Position numbers and translations under genes: made by a program
Part shown: piece after piece, positions 17,338-25,281 of the stretch
Numbering within the stretch: position 1 is the first letter of the stretch
Layout: every line of letters begins with the position of its first letter
DNA from: Planctomycetota bacterium
GTDB taxonomy: Bacteria > Planctomycetota > JAJSAM01 > JAJVHW01
NCBI GenBank assembly: GCA_022072415.1
Contig: JAJVHW010000072.1
Span: forward strand, 1-49,514
DNA: 49,514 nucleotides
Direction: 5' to 3'
Notes under the pieces: model-generated
Told to the model about the DNA's origin: nothing
Seen by the model: the letters and a program-made list of their open reading frames with translations, nothing else
Database searches by the model: none

Positions 17338-19752
17338 ATGGCCCGCAACCTGGACAAGGACGCGCTGGAGTACCACGAGATGCACCGGCCGGGGAAGGTG
17401 GAGATCCGCCCCACCAAGCCCTGCGTCACGCAGCGCGACCTCTCGCTCGCCTACTCGCCCGGAGTCGCCGCTCCGTGCCTCGAGATCGCGAAGGACCCCT
17501 CCGCGGCGTTCCGCTACACCGCCCGCGGGAACCTGGTGGCCGTCATCTCGAACGGCACCGCGGTCCTCGGGCTCGGCGACATCGGCCCCCTCGCGGGGAA
17601 GCCGGTGATGGAGGGGAAGGGCATCCTCTTCAAGAAGTTCGCGGACATCGACGTCTTCGACATCGAGGTGGACGAGAAGGACGTCTCGATGTTCTGCGAG
17701 GTCGTCAAGCGCCTCGAGCCGACGTTCGGCGGGATCAACCTCGAGGACATCAAGGGCCCCGAGTGCTTCGAGATCGAGGAGCGCCTGAAAGCCGAGATGG
17801 GCATCCCCGTCTTCCACGACGACCAGCACGGCACGGCGATCATCTCCACGGCGGCGATCCTGAACGCCATGGAGCTCACGGGGAAGGACATCCGGAAGAT
17901 CCGCGCGGTGATCTGCGGCGCGGGCGCGGCCGGGATCTCGTGCGGCGAGATGATGGTCATGGCCGGCGTCCGCCGCGAGAACGTGCTGATGACGGACAGC
18001 AAGGGCGTCATCCACGCGGACCGCGACGACCTCAACAAGTACAAGGCGAAGTTCGCGCCGAAGACGAAGTGCCGCACGCTGGAAGACGCGATGAAGGGCG
18101 CCGACGTCTTCCTCGGCCTCTCGAAGGCCAACATGGTCACGAAGGAGATGGTGAAGTCGATGGCGGCGAAGCCCGTCATCCTCGCGATGGCGAACCCGGT
18201 GCCGGAGATCCTCCCGGAGGAGGCCAGGGCGGCGCGGAGCGACGCGATCATCGGCACCGGCCGGAGCGACTACCCGAACCAGGTGAACAACGTCCTCGGC
18301 TTCCCGTTCATCTTCCGCGGCGCGCTCGACGTGAAGGCGAAGCAGATCAACGAGGAGATGAAGATGGCGGCGGCGAAGGCCCTCGCCGAGCTGACGAAGC
18401 AGGAGGTGCCGGACGCGGTGAAGCGCGCGTACGGCGTGACGCAGATGGCCTTCGGCCCCGACTACATCATCCCGAAGCCCTTCGACCCCCGCGTCCTCAC
18501 GTGGGTCGCCCCCGCCGTGGCGAAGGCCGCGTGCGACACCGGCGTCGCGATGCAGCCGATCGCCGACTGGGACCAGTACCGCGACTCGCTCGCCGCGCGC
18601 GTGAACCGCGGCAAGGAGGCGATGCGCACCACGATCCAGCGCGCCCGCCGCGAGCCGCGCCGGATCGTCTTCCCCGAGGCGCACGAGGACAAGGTGCTCC
18701 AGGCGTGCGAGCTCATCGTCGAGGAGGGCGTCGCCGTGCCGGTGCTCGTCGGCGACGAGGCGGCGATCCGCCGGCGCGCGGCGGAGCTCAACGTGGACCT
18801 CGACGGCGTCGAGATCGCCGACCCGACGACGTCCCCGTCCGCGGAGAGGCACGCGGAACTCCTCTGGTCGCTCCGCCAGCGGAAGGGCGTCACCCCGCAG
18901 CGCGCGCGCCGCGACGTGCGGCAGCCCCACGTCTTCGCGTCGCTCATGCTCCGCGCGGGCGAGGTCGAGGGCATGGTGGCCGGCGTCAACCGGAGCTACT
19001 CCGACACCATCCGCCCGCTCCTCCAGATCGTCGGGCTCGCCCCGGACGCGAAGCGCGTGTCCGGCATGTACATGCTCGCGCTGGAGCGCCGCGCCCTCTT
19101 CTTCGCCGACGCGACGGTGAACATCGACCCCGACGCGCAGACCCTCGCCGAGATCGCGGTGTCCACCGGCCGCGCGGTGCGGGACCTCTTCAACACCGAG
19201 CCGCGCGTCGCGATGCTCTCGTTCTCGAACTTCGGTTCGGTCGAACACCCCTTCACGAAGGACAGCTCCGACGCGGTGCGGATCGCGCGGGCGCTCGATC
19301 CGACGCTCGTGATCGACGGCGAGATGGCCGCCGACACGGCGCTCGTCCCGGAGATCGCGAAGCAGGCGTTCCCGATGAGCGCGATCCAGGGCGACGCGAA
19401 CGTGCTCGTCTTCCCGGACCTCCAGGCCGGGAACATCGCCTACAAGCTGGTGCAGCACCTCGCGGGCGCGGAGGTCATCGGACCCATGCTCCTCGGCCTC
19501 GCGAAGCCGGCCAACGTGCTGAACCACTACTCCACGGTCGAGGAGATCGTGAACATCGCCGCGATCACGGTGATCCAGGCGCGGCGCCTCGCGGCCAGGT
19601 CGGCTCCGGCGAAGGCCGGACCCCGGAAGGCGCCCGCGCCGACGGCCCCGCGGACGGCCGCGACGAAGCCCGCCGCATCCGCGCCGTCGAAGGCGCCGGC
19701 GCGAACGCGGATGGCCGCGAAGACGACGCCGAAGCCCGGAGTCCGGCGGTGA
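17338..19752 (+). CDS. maeB: NADP-dependent malic enzyme with phosphotransacetylase domain
   Basis: This 804-residue cytosolic enzyme converts malate to pyruvate and CO2 with NADP reduction. The malic enzyme part (about 1-435) has [27 protein letters not shown], the catalytic-lysine region around GKPVMEGKG and the nucleotide-binding loop [11 protein letters not shown] (about 192). The C-terminal phosphotransacetylase-like part begins near 442 ([16 protein letters not shown]), the usual MaeB arrangement in which it acts as an acetyl-CoA-sensing domain. An unusual tail from about 750 is rich in Ala, Pro, Lys and Arg. ATG 17338 has GAGGAA 6-7 nt upstream. The PEGA lipoprotein gene overlaps its stop. 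Confidence 0.95.
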   Translation: MARNLDKDALEYHEMHRPGKVEIRPTKPCVTQRDLSLAYSPGVAAPCLEIAKDPSAAFRYTARGNLVAVISNGTAVLGLGDIGPLAGKPVMEGKGILFKKFADIDVFDIEVDEKDVSMFCEVVKRLEPTFGGINLEDIKGPECFEIEERLKAEMGIPVFHDDQHGTAIISTAAILNAMELTGKDIRKIRAVICGAGAAGISCGEMMVMAGVRRENVLMTDSKGVIHADRDDLNKYKAKFAPKTKCRTLEDAMKGADVFLGLSKANMVTKEMVKSMAAKPVILAMANPVPEILPEEARAARSDAIIGTGRSDYPNQVNNVLGFPFIFRGALDVKAKQINEEMKMAAAKALAELTKQEVPDAVKRAYGVTQMAFGPDYIIPKPFDPRVLTWVAPAVAKAACDTGVAMQPIADWDQYRDSLAARVNRGKEAMRTTIQRARREPRRIVFPEAHEDKVLQACELIVEEGVAVPVLVGDEAAIRRRAAELNVDLDGVEIADPTTSPSAERHAELLWSLRQRKGVTPQRARRDVRQPHVFASLMLRAGEVEGMVAGVNRSYSDTIRPLLQIVGLAPDAKRVSGMYMLALERRALFFADATVNIDPDAQTLAEIAVSTGRAVRDLFNTEPRVAMLSFSNFGSVEHPFTKDSSDAVRIARALDPTLVIDGEMAADTALVPEIAKQAFPMSAIQGDANVLVFPDLQAGNIAYKLVQHLAGAEVIGPMLLGLAKPANVLNHYSTVEEIVNIAAITVIQARRLAARSAPAKAGPRKAPAPTAPRTAATKPAASAPSKAPARTRMAAKTTPKPGVRR

Positions 19753-20222
19753 TGCCGGCGGCCCTGCGCACGGCGCGCGCTCTCCTCCTCGCCGTCCCCT
19801 TCGCCGCGTCGGCGTGCCAGACGCCGTGGGTCGAGGACGGCCGCGCCGAGGACGTGGTCGAGACGAACGTCGTGATCCGCTCGGAGCCCTCCGGCGCGAT
19901 GATCCACTTCAACGGGAAGCGGCAGGACGCGGCGCCGATCCGCATCCCCGTGCGCTATCCCCACGTGACCGAGCAGTGGGCGCGCTCCTCCAACTTCGGC
20001 GCGTCGATCCGCGAGGGCACGGGCGTCGTCGGCACGATCCTGCTGCTGCCGATCTGGATCCCCGCCTCGTTCGTCCAGTACCGCGAGACGATCAAGCGCC
20101 ACCGGTACGGAGGCAACGTCCACGTGATCCGCGCGACGTTCGCCGACCGGACCGAGCGCGAGGAGACGGTCACCCTGGACGGCGAGGCGGAAGTCACCGT
20201 CACGCTCGTGCCGCCGCGCTGA
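19752..20222 (+). CDS. PEGA-domain lipoprotein
   Basis: This 156-residue protein has a lipoprotein signal ending FAASAC. A PEGA-like beta domain follows (VVIRSEPSGAMIHFNGK, then APIRIPV), a surface or periplasmic beta fold. A hydrophobic segment (VVGTILLLPIWIPASFV) near the middle may touch the membrane. The C-terminus is a beta-rich EETVTLDGEAEVTVTLVP run. ATG 19752 overlaps the maeB stop (TGATG), so it is translationally coupled, though no functional link with malic enzyme is evident. Confidence 0.8.
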   Translation: MPAALRTARALLLAVPFAASACQTPWVEDGRAEDVVETNVVIRSEPSGAMIHFNGKRQDAAPIRIPVRYPHVTEQWARSSNFGASIREGTGVVGTILLLPIWIPASFVQYRETIKRHRYGGNVHVIRATFADRTEREETVTLDGEAEVTVTLVPPR

Positions 20223-20229
20223 CCCGGCG

Positions 20230-20275
20230 GGCGTCGCGAAGCCCATCCCGGCGCCCGGGATCGCTTCGCGACGCC
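20230..20275. terminator. Bidirectional hairpin terminator between PEGA gene and hpt
   Basis: A perfect 13-bp outer stem (20230-20242 with 20263-20275) encloses a second small palindrome (ATCCCG...CGGGAT). It lies in the 56-bp gap between two converging genes and would end both transcripts. Confidence 0.7.
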
Positions 20276-20278
20276 GGT

Positions 20279-20815
20279 TCACACCTTCAGGACCGCCACG
20301 TACGGCAGGTTCCGGAACCTGCCGCCGTGGTCGAGCCCGTAGCCGACCACGAACGGGTCCCCCTGCAGCGCGAAGCCGATGAACTCGGGCTCCACGGGGA
20401 CCTGGCGCCGGACCGGCTTGTCGAGGAACGTGCAGATCCGGATGCGGGACGCGCCGCGCGCGAGGAGCGCGTTCCGCAGCGCGGACACGGTGCGGCCCGT
20501 GTCCACGATGTCCTCGACGAGGAGCACCTGTCGGCCCTCGAACTCGACGTCGTCGGGGATCTCGATCACGGGCTCGTGCTGCGGCGACGTCCCGCCGCCG
20601 TAGGAGGCGGCGCGCACGAACGCGATCTCCATCTCCTGCGGCAGGTGGCGCACGAGGTCGGCGGCGAACATGAACGCGCCGCGGAGCGTCACGCAGACCA
20701 CGAACGGGTTGTCGCGGACCGCGCCGATCACCTCGCCGGCGAGCTCCTTCACGCGCTCCTCGATCACCTCGCGGGAGAGGAGCATGCGCTCGATCGAGGA
20801 GGCGCCGTCGGACAT
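20279..20815 (-). CDS. hpt: Hypoxanthine phosphoribosyltransferase
   Basis: This 178-residue cytosolic enzyme salvages hypoxanthine (and often guanine) by adding ribose-5-phosphate from PRPP. The PRPP motif is VLLVEDIVDTGRTVSAL (97-113), and the purine-binding C-terminus includes LDKPVRR and EFIGFALQGDPFVVGYGLD. Length is typical of the family. ATG 20815 is the start; upstream frame is shadow of folD. It has no Shine-Dalgarno, but TACAAT lies 7 nt upstream, so it is probably leaderless. It faces folD divergently. Confidence 0.95.
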   Translation of the reverse strand: MSDGASSIERMLLSREVIEERVKELAGEVIGAVRDNPFVVCVTLRGAFMFAADLVRHLPQEMEIAFVRAASYGGGTSPQHEPVIEIPDDVEFEGRQVLLVEDIVDTGRTVSALRNALLARGASRIRICTFLDKPVRRQVPVEPEFIGFALQGDPFVVGYGLDHGGRFRNLPYVAVLKV

Positions 20816-20822
20816 GCGCCGG

Positions 20823-20828
20823 ATTGTA
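20823..20828 (-). promoter_or_regulatory. Leaderless promoter (TACAAT) for hpt
   Basis: TACAAT on the minus strand ends 7 nt before the hpt ATG. A weak -35 (TTCGCA, four of six consensus bases) lies 18 nt further upstream. No Shine-Dalgarno follows. Confidence 0.55.
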
Positions 20829-20917
20829 GGCGCGGAGGCGCCGGGCTGCGAACATGACCGGCCGCAAAAGCCGCCTCCCCGGCGGCGCGAGCCGCCACGA
20901 ACGGAGAACCGCGACCC

Positions 20918-21790
20918 ATGACCGCGCGCAAGGTGGACGGGAAGAAGATCGGCCGCACGCTCGAGGCCGCCGTCGCGGCGGAGGTGGCTGCGCTCTCGAA
21001 GGACGCGGCCGTGCAGCTCACCGCGGTGTCGGTCGGCGGCGACGGGGCGTCGGACGTCTACCTCGCGGGCCAGGAGAAGGCGTGCTCGCGGGTCGGCATC
21101 CGGTTCAAGCTCGACCGGCTGCCGGGCACCGTCATCCAGCAGGAGCTCGAGGCGCACCTCGCCGAGGTCGCGTCGGATCCGCGCGTCACGGGGATCATCC
21201 TCCAGCTCCCGCTCCCGAAGCACCTCGACGCGCGGCGAGCGCAGGCGACGCTCGACCCGCGGAAGGACGTCGAGGGCGTGCACCCGGCGAACCTCGGGCG
21301 CGTGGCGGGCGGCCGCGGCGTGCTGGAACCGTGCACGGCGGCGGCGGCGGTGCACATCCTCGAGGCGGAGCAGGTCGCGCTCCGGGGGGCGGAGGCGGTG
21401 GTCGTCGGCCACAGCGAGATCGTCGGGAAGCCCGCGGCGCTGATGCTCCTCGACCGCCTCGCGACGGTGACCGTGTGCCACATCGGGACGCGGGACCTCG
21501 CGGCGCACCTCCGCCGCGCGGACGTGGTGCTCGTCGCCGTCGGGAAGCCCGGACTCGTGCGCGGCGACATGCTCCGGCCGGGCGCGGCGGTCGTGGACAT
21601 CGGGATCAACGTCGTCCCGGACGGCGCGGGCGGGACGAAGGTCGTCGGCGACTGCGCGCCGGACGCGGCGGCCGCGGCGGGCCTCCTGACTCCGGTGCCG
21701 GGCGGCGTCGGACCCGTCACCGTCGCCATGCTGCTGCGGAACACGGTCCGCGCCGCGAGGCTCCAGCGCGGGCTGCCGGCAACCGTCTGA
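20918..21790 (+). CDS. folD: Methylenetetrahydrofolate dehydrogenase/methenyl-THF cyclohydrolase with altered active site
   Basis: This 290-residue cytosolic enzyme of one-carbon metabolism interconverts methylene-, methenyl- and formyl-THF. Family motifs LQLPLPKH (95-102), SEIVGKPAALMLL and PGGVGPVTVAMLL are present. The usual YxxxK catalytic motif reads Y48LAGQ52EKAC: the lysine needed for cyclohydrolase activity is Gln. In the usual DVDG the second Asp is Glu (D117-V-E119-G). The dehydrogenase may be retained and the cyclohydrolase lost; this is inference from mutant studies of the family. ATG 20918 has GGAG upstream. The hairpin at 21802 separates it from the ccm operon. Confidence 0.9.
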   Translation: MTARKVDGKKIGRTLEAAVAAEVAALSKDAAVQLTAVSVGGDGASDVYLAGQEKACSRVGIRFKLDRLPGTVIQQELEAHLAEVASDPRVTGIILQLPLPKHLDARRAQATLDPRKDVEGVHPANLGRVAGGRGVLEPCTAAAAVHILEAEQVALRGAEAVVVGHSEIVGKPAALMLLDRLATVTVCHIGTRDLAAHLRRADVVLVAVGKPGLVRGDMLRPGAAVVDIGINVVPDGAGGTKVVGDCAPDAAAAAGLLTPVPGGVGPVTVAMLLRNTVRAARLQRGLPATV

Positions 21791-21801
21791 TCCCGCCCTG
21801 T

Positions 21802-21820
21802 CGGCCGCGTCAGGCGGCCG
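21802..21820 (+). terminator. Hairpin terminator after folD
   Basis: A 7-bp stem CGGCCGC-gtcag-GCGGCCG lies 11 nt past the folD stop, with no U-run. It separates folD from the ccm operon. Confidence 0.45.
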
Positions 21821-21876
21821 CGCGCGAAAGCGGGGCGTCCCCGGCGGTTCGGCTCCGGCGCCGGGCGTCGGGGCGG

Positions 21877-21882
21877 TAGGAT
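21877..21882 (+). promoter_or_regulatory. -10 hexamer (TAGGAT) for the ccm operon
   Basis: TAGGAT ends 7 nt before the ccmE ATG, as at other leaderless starts here. A GGAG also lies in the 7-nt spacer, so a short-leader transcript is possible too. Confidence 0.5.
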
Positions 21883-21889
21883 CGGAGCC

Positions 21890-22342
21890 ATGAGCAAACT
21901 GCTCGTTCCCGCGGTGCTGATCGGACTCGGCGTCGCCGGGCTCGTCACGGTCGGCATCCTCGAAGGCGGCATCCCCGAACTGCAGGTCCGCGAGGCGGCG
22001 GGGGCTCCCGCGGGGAAGCAGGTGAAGATCCACGGGCTCCTCGCCTCGGTGGAGCATGACGGACGGCCCCTCCGCTTCACGCTGAAGGACAAGGAGCAGG
22101 CCGGCCGGACCGTCGCGGTCACCTACCCGCGCGGGAAGCCCGACACGTTCCAGGTCGACTACGACGTGGCCGTGCTCGGCACGTACGACGCGGCGACGAA
22201 CACCGTGTCGGCCGAGCAGATCTTCACGAAGTGCCCGTCGAAGTACGAGGCCCTCGAGAAGGAAGGCGTCGGCAGCGCGCAGATGCAGGCGCGGACGAAG
22301 CCGGAGAGCGGCGCCGCCGAAGGAACCCCGAAGCGGCAATGA
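21890..22342 (+). CDS. ccmE: Cytochrome c maturation heme chaperone CcmE, CxxxY type
   Basis: This 150-residue membrane-anchored periplasmic protein carries heme from CcmC to CcmF. One N-terminal membrane segment (about 4-24) is followed by an OB-fold domain (GKQVKIHGLLASV, RFTLKD, VDYDVAVLGTY). In E. coli-type CcmE the heme-binding residue is a histidine in HxxxY. Here the equivalent segment reads TKC115PSKY119, so it is the cysteine (CxxxY) form known from Desulfovibrio and archaea. ATG 21890 starts the protein, and its TGA overlaps the ccmF ATG. The C-terminal tail (125-150) is polar and probably disordered. Confidence 0.92.
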   Translation: MSKLLVPAVLIGLGVAGLVTVGILEGGIPELQVREAAGAPAGKQVKIHGLLASVEHDGRPLRFTLKDKEQAGRTVAVTYPRGKPDTFQVDYDVAVLGTYDAATNTVSAEQIFTKCPSKYEALEKEGVGSAQMQARTKPESGAAEGTPKRQ

Positions 22343-24474
22343 CCTACCTCGGGTTCGGAAGCGCGCTGATCGCGGTCGCGTTCGGCCTCGCGTGCGCCAC
22401 GGTGCTCGCGGCGCTCCTCGGCGCCGGCCTGCGGGACCGGCGGTTCGTCGCCGCCGCGCGGAACGCCATGGCCGCAGGCGGGCTCGCCGCGGCGGGCGCG
22501 GCCGTCACGCTGGTCGCGGGCTTCCTCCGCGGCGCGTACGACGTGAACTACATCTACAACTACTCCGAGCGGAAGCTCCCGTGGGCGAAGAAGGTCGCGG
22601 GGCTCTGGGCCGGGCTCGACGGGTCGATCCTCTTCTGGGCCGCGATCCTCGGGCTCATCGGGACCGTGCTCGCGTTCGGGTTCGCGAAGCGGTCGGTCGC
22701 CGCCGAGAAGCGGCGGATGGAGCCTTGGGTGCTCGCCGTCTTCGCGGCGGTGCAGTGCTTCTTCCTCGGCGTGATCCTGTTCGTGAAGAACCCGTTCGAC
22801 CCCGTCCCGGCGGAGCACATCCGGAGCCTCACGGCCCGCGGGCTCGCGGTCGGAGGGATGCCCACCGACGGCGCGGGGCTGAACCCGCTCCTCGACACCT
22901 ACTGGATGATGGTCCACCCGCCGAGCGTCTACCTCGGCTTCATCCTCTACACGGTCCCGTTCGCGTACGGCGCCGCGGCGCTGCTCTCGGGCGAGATGTC
23001 CTCGGCGTGGATCAAGGCGACCCGCGGATGGACGATGGCCGCGTGGGTGTTCAACACGAACGGGATCGTGCTCGGCGGGCTCTGGGCCTACGAGGTGCTC
23101 GGCTGGGGCGGCTACTGGGCGTGGGACCCCGTCGAGAACGCGTCGTTCCTGCCGTGGCTGACGGGCACCGCGTTCCTCCACTCCGTGATGGTGCAGGAGC
23201 GCCGCGGCATGTTCCGCGGGTGGAACGCGTTCCTCGTCTGCGCCACGTTCGTGCTCTCGATCTTCGGGACGTACCTCACGCGGTCCGGCGTGGTGAGCTC
23301 GGTCCACGCGTTCTCGAACGGCGACGTCGGCCGCGTCTTCCTCGGGTTCCTCGTGGCGCTCATCGCGTTCAGCGCGTTCCTGATCGCGCTGCGGTGGCGG
23401 TCGCTCCGGAACGACGACGACATCTCCCACCTCGCGTCGCGCGAGGCCGTGTTCGTGCTGAACAACCTCGTGCTCGTCGCGCTCGCCGTGGTGATCACGC
23501 TGCTCGTGCTCTGGCCGAAGCTCTCGGTCGAGTTCACGGGCCGCGCCGTCACGCTCGGGCCCCCGACCTACAACCGGATCTGCACCCCGCTCTTCCTCGG
23601 GCTCTTCGTGATGACCGCCATCGGCCCGAGCCTCGGCTGGGTCCGCACCACCGCGGCGCAGGCGGCGAGGAACCTCGTCGTGCCGGCGATCGCGGCGCTC
23701 CCGGCGTCGCTCGTCCTCTGCTGGTTCGCGTGGACGCACGTCCGCGGCGGCGCGCAAGGCGAGTCGTTCGATCCCGTGAGCCACGTCTACCCGGTGGGAC
23801 TGCTCGCCTACTTCGCGTGCCTGTCGATCGCGACCGTGGCGTGGGAGGTCCTCCGCACCGCGCGCAACTCCGGCGCGGCGTCCGGCCGCGGCACGCTGGG
23901 CGCGCTGTCGCGCATGCTCTCGATGCAGAACCGGCGGTACGGGGGATACGTCGTCCACACGGGACTCGCGATGATCGGCATCGCCATCGTGATCTCGTCG
24001 GTCTATCCGACGAAGACCGAGGTCGCGATGGCGAAGGGCGTCCGCACCGCCGTGTCGGAGGACAAGCGCTGGGAGATCGAGCTCCTCGACGTGACGCGCA
24101 CTCCGCCGCAGAAGGGCCAGGCGCACCTCTCGATCCGCACGCGCGTCCGCGTGACGCACGACGGAGCGGAGACGGCCGTCCTCGAGCCCGAGATGCGCGT
24201 CTACGAGGCGGTCGGACACCGCCGCGAGCCCACGGTCACGTCGGAGGTCGCCGTCGCGCGGCTGCCCCTCCAGGACTTCTACATCCACTTCGAGAAGGAC
24301 ACGGGGCTGATCGACGAGACGCCGGGCGAAGGACCCGCGTCGGGTCAGGTCCACTTCAACGTGTACCGGAACCCGTACATGTGGCTCCTCTGGGCCGGGT
24401 GGATGACCATGATCGTGGGCGGCGTCTACGCGGCGCTGCCGCTCGGCGGGCGCAAGGTGGGCCTTGCGGGCTGA
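22339..24474 (+). CDS. ccmF: Cytochrome c heme lyase subunit CcmF
   Basis: This 711-residue polytopic inner-membrane protein, in the heme-handling family with CcmC, joins heme to apocytochrome c. The signature tryptophan-rich loop is W256GGYWAWDPVENASFLPWL, and the HSVMVQERRGMFRGWN segment follows. Many hydrophobic helices are visible, with a large soluble domain near the C-terminus (about 570-680), as in the family. ATG 22339 overlaps the ccmE stop (ATGA). Its stop overlaps the ccmH start by 11 nt. Length fits CcmF (about 650-720). Confidence 0.96.
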   Translation: MTYLGFGSALIAVAFGLACATVLAALLGAGLRDRRFVAAARNAMAAGGLAAAGAAVTLVAGFLRGAYDVNYIYNYSERKLPWAKKVAGLWAGLDGSILFWAAILGLIGTVLAFGFAKRSVAAEKRRMEPWVLAVFAAVQCFFLGVILFVKNPFDPVPAEHIRSLTARGLAVGGMPTDGAGLNPLLDTYWMMVHPPSVYLGFILYTVPFAYGAAALLSGEMSSAWIKATRGWTMAAWVFNTNGIVLGGLWAYEVLGWGGYWAWDPVENASFLPWLTGTAFLHSVMVQERRGMFRGWNAFLVCATFVLSIFGTYLTRSGVVSSVHAFSNGDVGRVFLGFLVALIAFSAFLIALRWRSLRNDDDISHLASREAVFVLNNLVLVALAVVITLLVLWPKLSVEFTGRAVTLGPPTYNRICTPLFLGLFVMTAIGPSLGWVRTTAAQAARNLVVPAIAALPASLVLCWFAWTHVRGGAQGESFDPVSHVYPVGLLAYFACLSIATVAWEVLRTARNSGAASGRGTLGALSRMLSMQNRRYGGYVVHTGLAMIGIAIVISSVYPTKTEVAMAKGVRTAVSEDKRWEIELLDVTRTPPQKGQAHLSIRTRVRVTHDGAETAVLEPEMRVYEAVGHRREPTVTSEVAVARLPLQDFYIHFEKDTGLIDETPGEGPASGQVHFNVYRNPYMWLLWAGWMTMIVGGVYAALPLGGRKVGLAG

Positions 24475-24970
24475 ACTCGCCGCGGCGCTGCTCCTCGCCG
24501 CGTCCGCGCTTCCCGCGCGCGCCGAGGACGACCACGGCCACGGGCGGCCCCCCGTGCGCGAGGTCGCGCTGAACGAGCTCACCGCCGAACAGCGGCGCCG
24601 GACGCTCGACGCGTTCGCGCACGTCGTGTGCAAGTGCCCGTCGGAGAACTGGTCGAAGACGCTCGCGATGTGCCCCGACGCCTGCGCGAACCCGCAGAAG
24701 GCCACCGTCGTGCGGCGCGTGATCGAGGGGCGGACGCTCGACGAGATCGTCGCCGAGCAGGTGCGCCTCTACGGCCCGAAGGCGTCCGCGGAGCCCGCGT
24801 CGGGGATCGACCCCGCGGTCGGGGCCGGGATCGCGGTGGTCGCCGCGGCGGTCGTCGCCGCGGTGGCGCTCATGCGGCGCCGGCCCGCGGCGAAGCCCGA
24901 CGGCACGGAGACGTCCCCCGCCAGGGCCGAGCAGTCGGCCGTCGAGCGTGAACTCCGGGAGGTCGAGTGA
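24464..24970 (+). CDS. ccmH: CcmH-like apocytochrome thiol-redox protein
   Basis: This 168-residue periplasmic membrane protein has a signal peptide (1-20), a CcmH-type domain and a C-terminal membrane helix (about 117-135). The usual CcmH/NrfF motif LRCxxCQ is replaced by VVC56KC58PSENWSKTLAMC70PDAC74, so two closely spaced cysteines are C-K-C and two more lie near. The rest (VIEGRTLDEIVAEQVRLYGP) matches the family well. It would reduce or guide the CxxCH of apocytochrome c. The start is TTG 24464, with AAGGTGGG upstream, overlapping ccmF. The gene symbol rests on family pattern and operon position. Confidence 0.85.
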   Translation: MRAELAAALLLAASALPARAEDDHGHGRPPVREVALNELTAEQRRRTLDAFAHVVCKCPSENWSKTLAMCPDACANPQKATVVRRVIEGRTLDEIVAEQVRLYGPKASAEPASGIDPAVGAGIAVVAAAVVAAVALMRRRPAAKPDGTETSPARAEQSAVERELREVE

Positions 24971-25281
24971 CCATGTGGTGGATCGCGCTGATCGTCGTGA
25001 TCGCCGCCGCGGCCGCGTGGGCCGCCACGCCGCTCTTCCGTCCGCGGGAGCGGTGGGACCTCGGCGACACGACGGAGCTCGACCGGCTCTTCGAGGAGAA
25101 GGCCCGCGTGCTCCGCGCGCTGAAGGACCTCGACCACGAGCTCGAGGCCGGAATGCTCGGCGCGAAGGACCACGCGGAGGCGCGGGCGGAGTGGATGGAT
25201 AGGGCCGTCTCCCTGAACCGCCGGATCGAGGCGCTGACCGGAGTGTCGGCGCGGGGCGACGCGCCCGGAGCGGGCACGTGA
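24967..25281 (+). CDS. Short CcmI-like membrane protein
   Basis: This 104-residue protein has one N-terminal membrane helix (about 3-20) and a helical, charged rest (DRLFEEKARVLRALKDLDHE then LEAGMLGAKDHAEARAEWM). This matches the N-terminal CcmI domain, which with CcmF/CcmH presents apocytochrome, but it lacks the C-terminal TPR part of full CcmI. GTG 24967 overlaps the ccmH stop, with GGAGG 5 nt upstream; ATG 24973 is an alternative. Position between ccmH and the ABC genes fits a maturation role. Confidence 0.7.
   Translation: MTMWWIALIVVIAAAAAWAATPLFRPRERWDLGDTTELDRLFEEKARVLRALKDLDHELEAGMLGAKDHAEARAEWMDRAVSLNRRIEALTGVSARGDAPGAGT

Noticed and set aside
22159-24705. 848-codon minus-strand frame opposite ccmE-ccmF
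   Set aside because: It consists of charged, histidine/arginine-rich shadow of an unmistakable ccmF.
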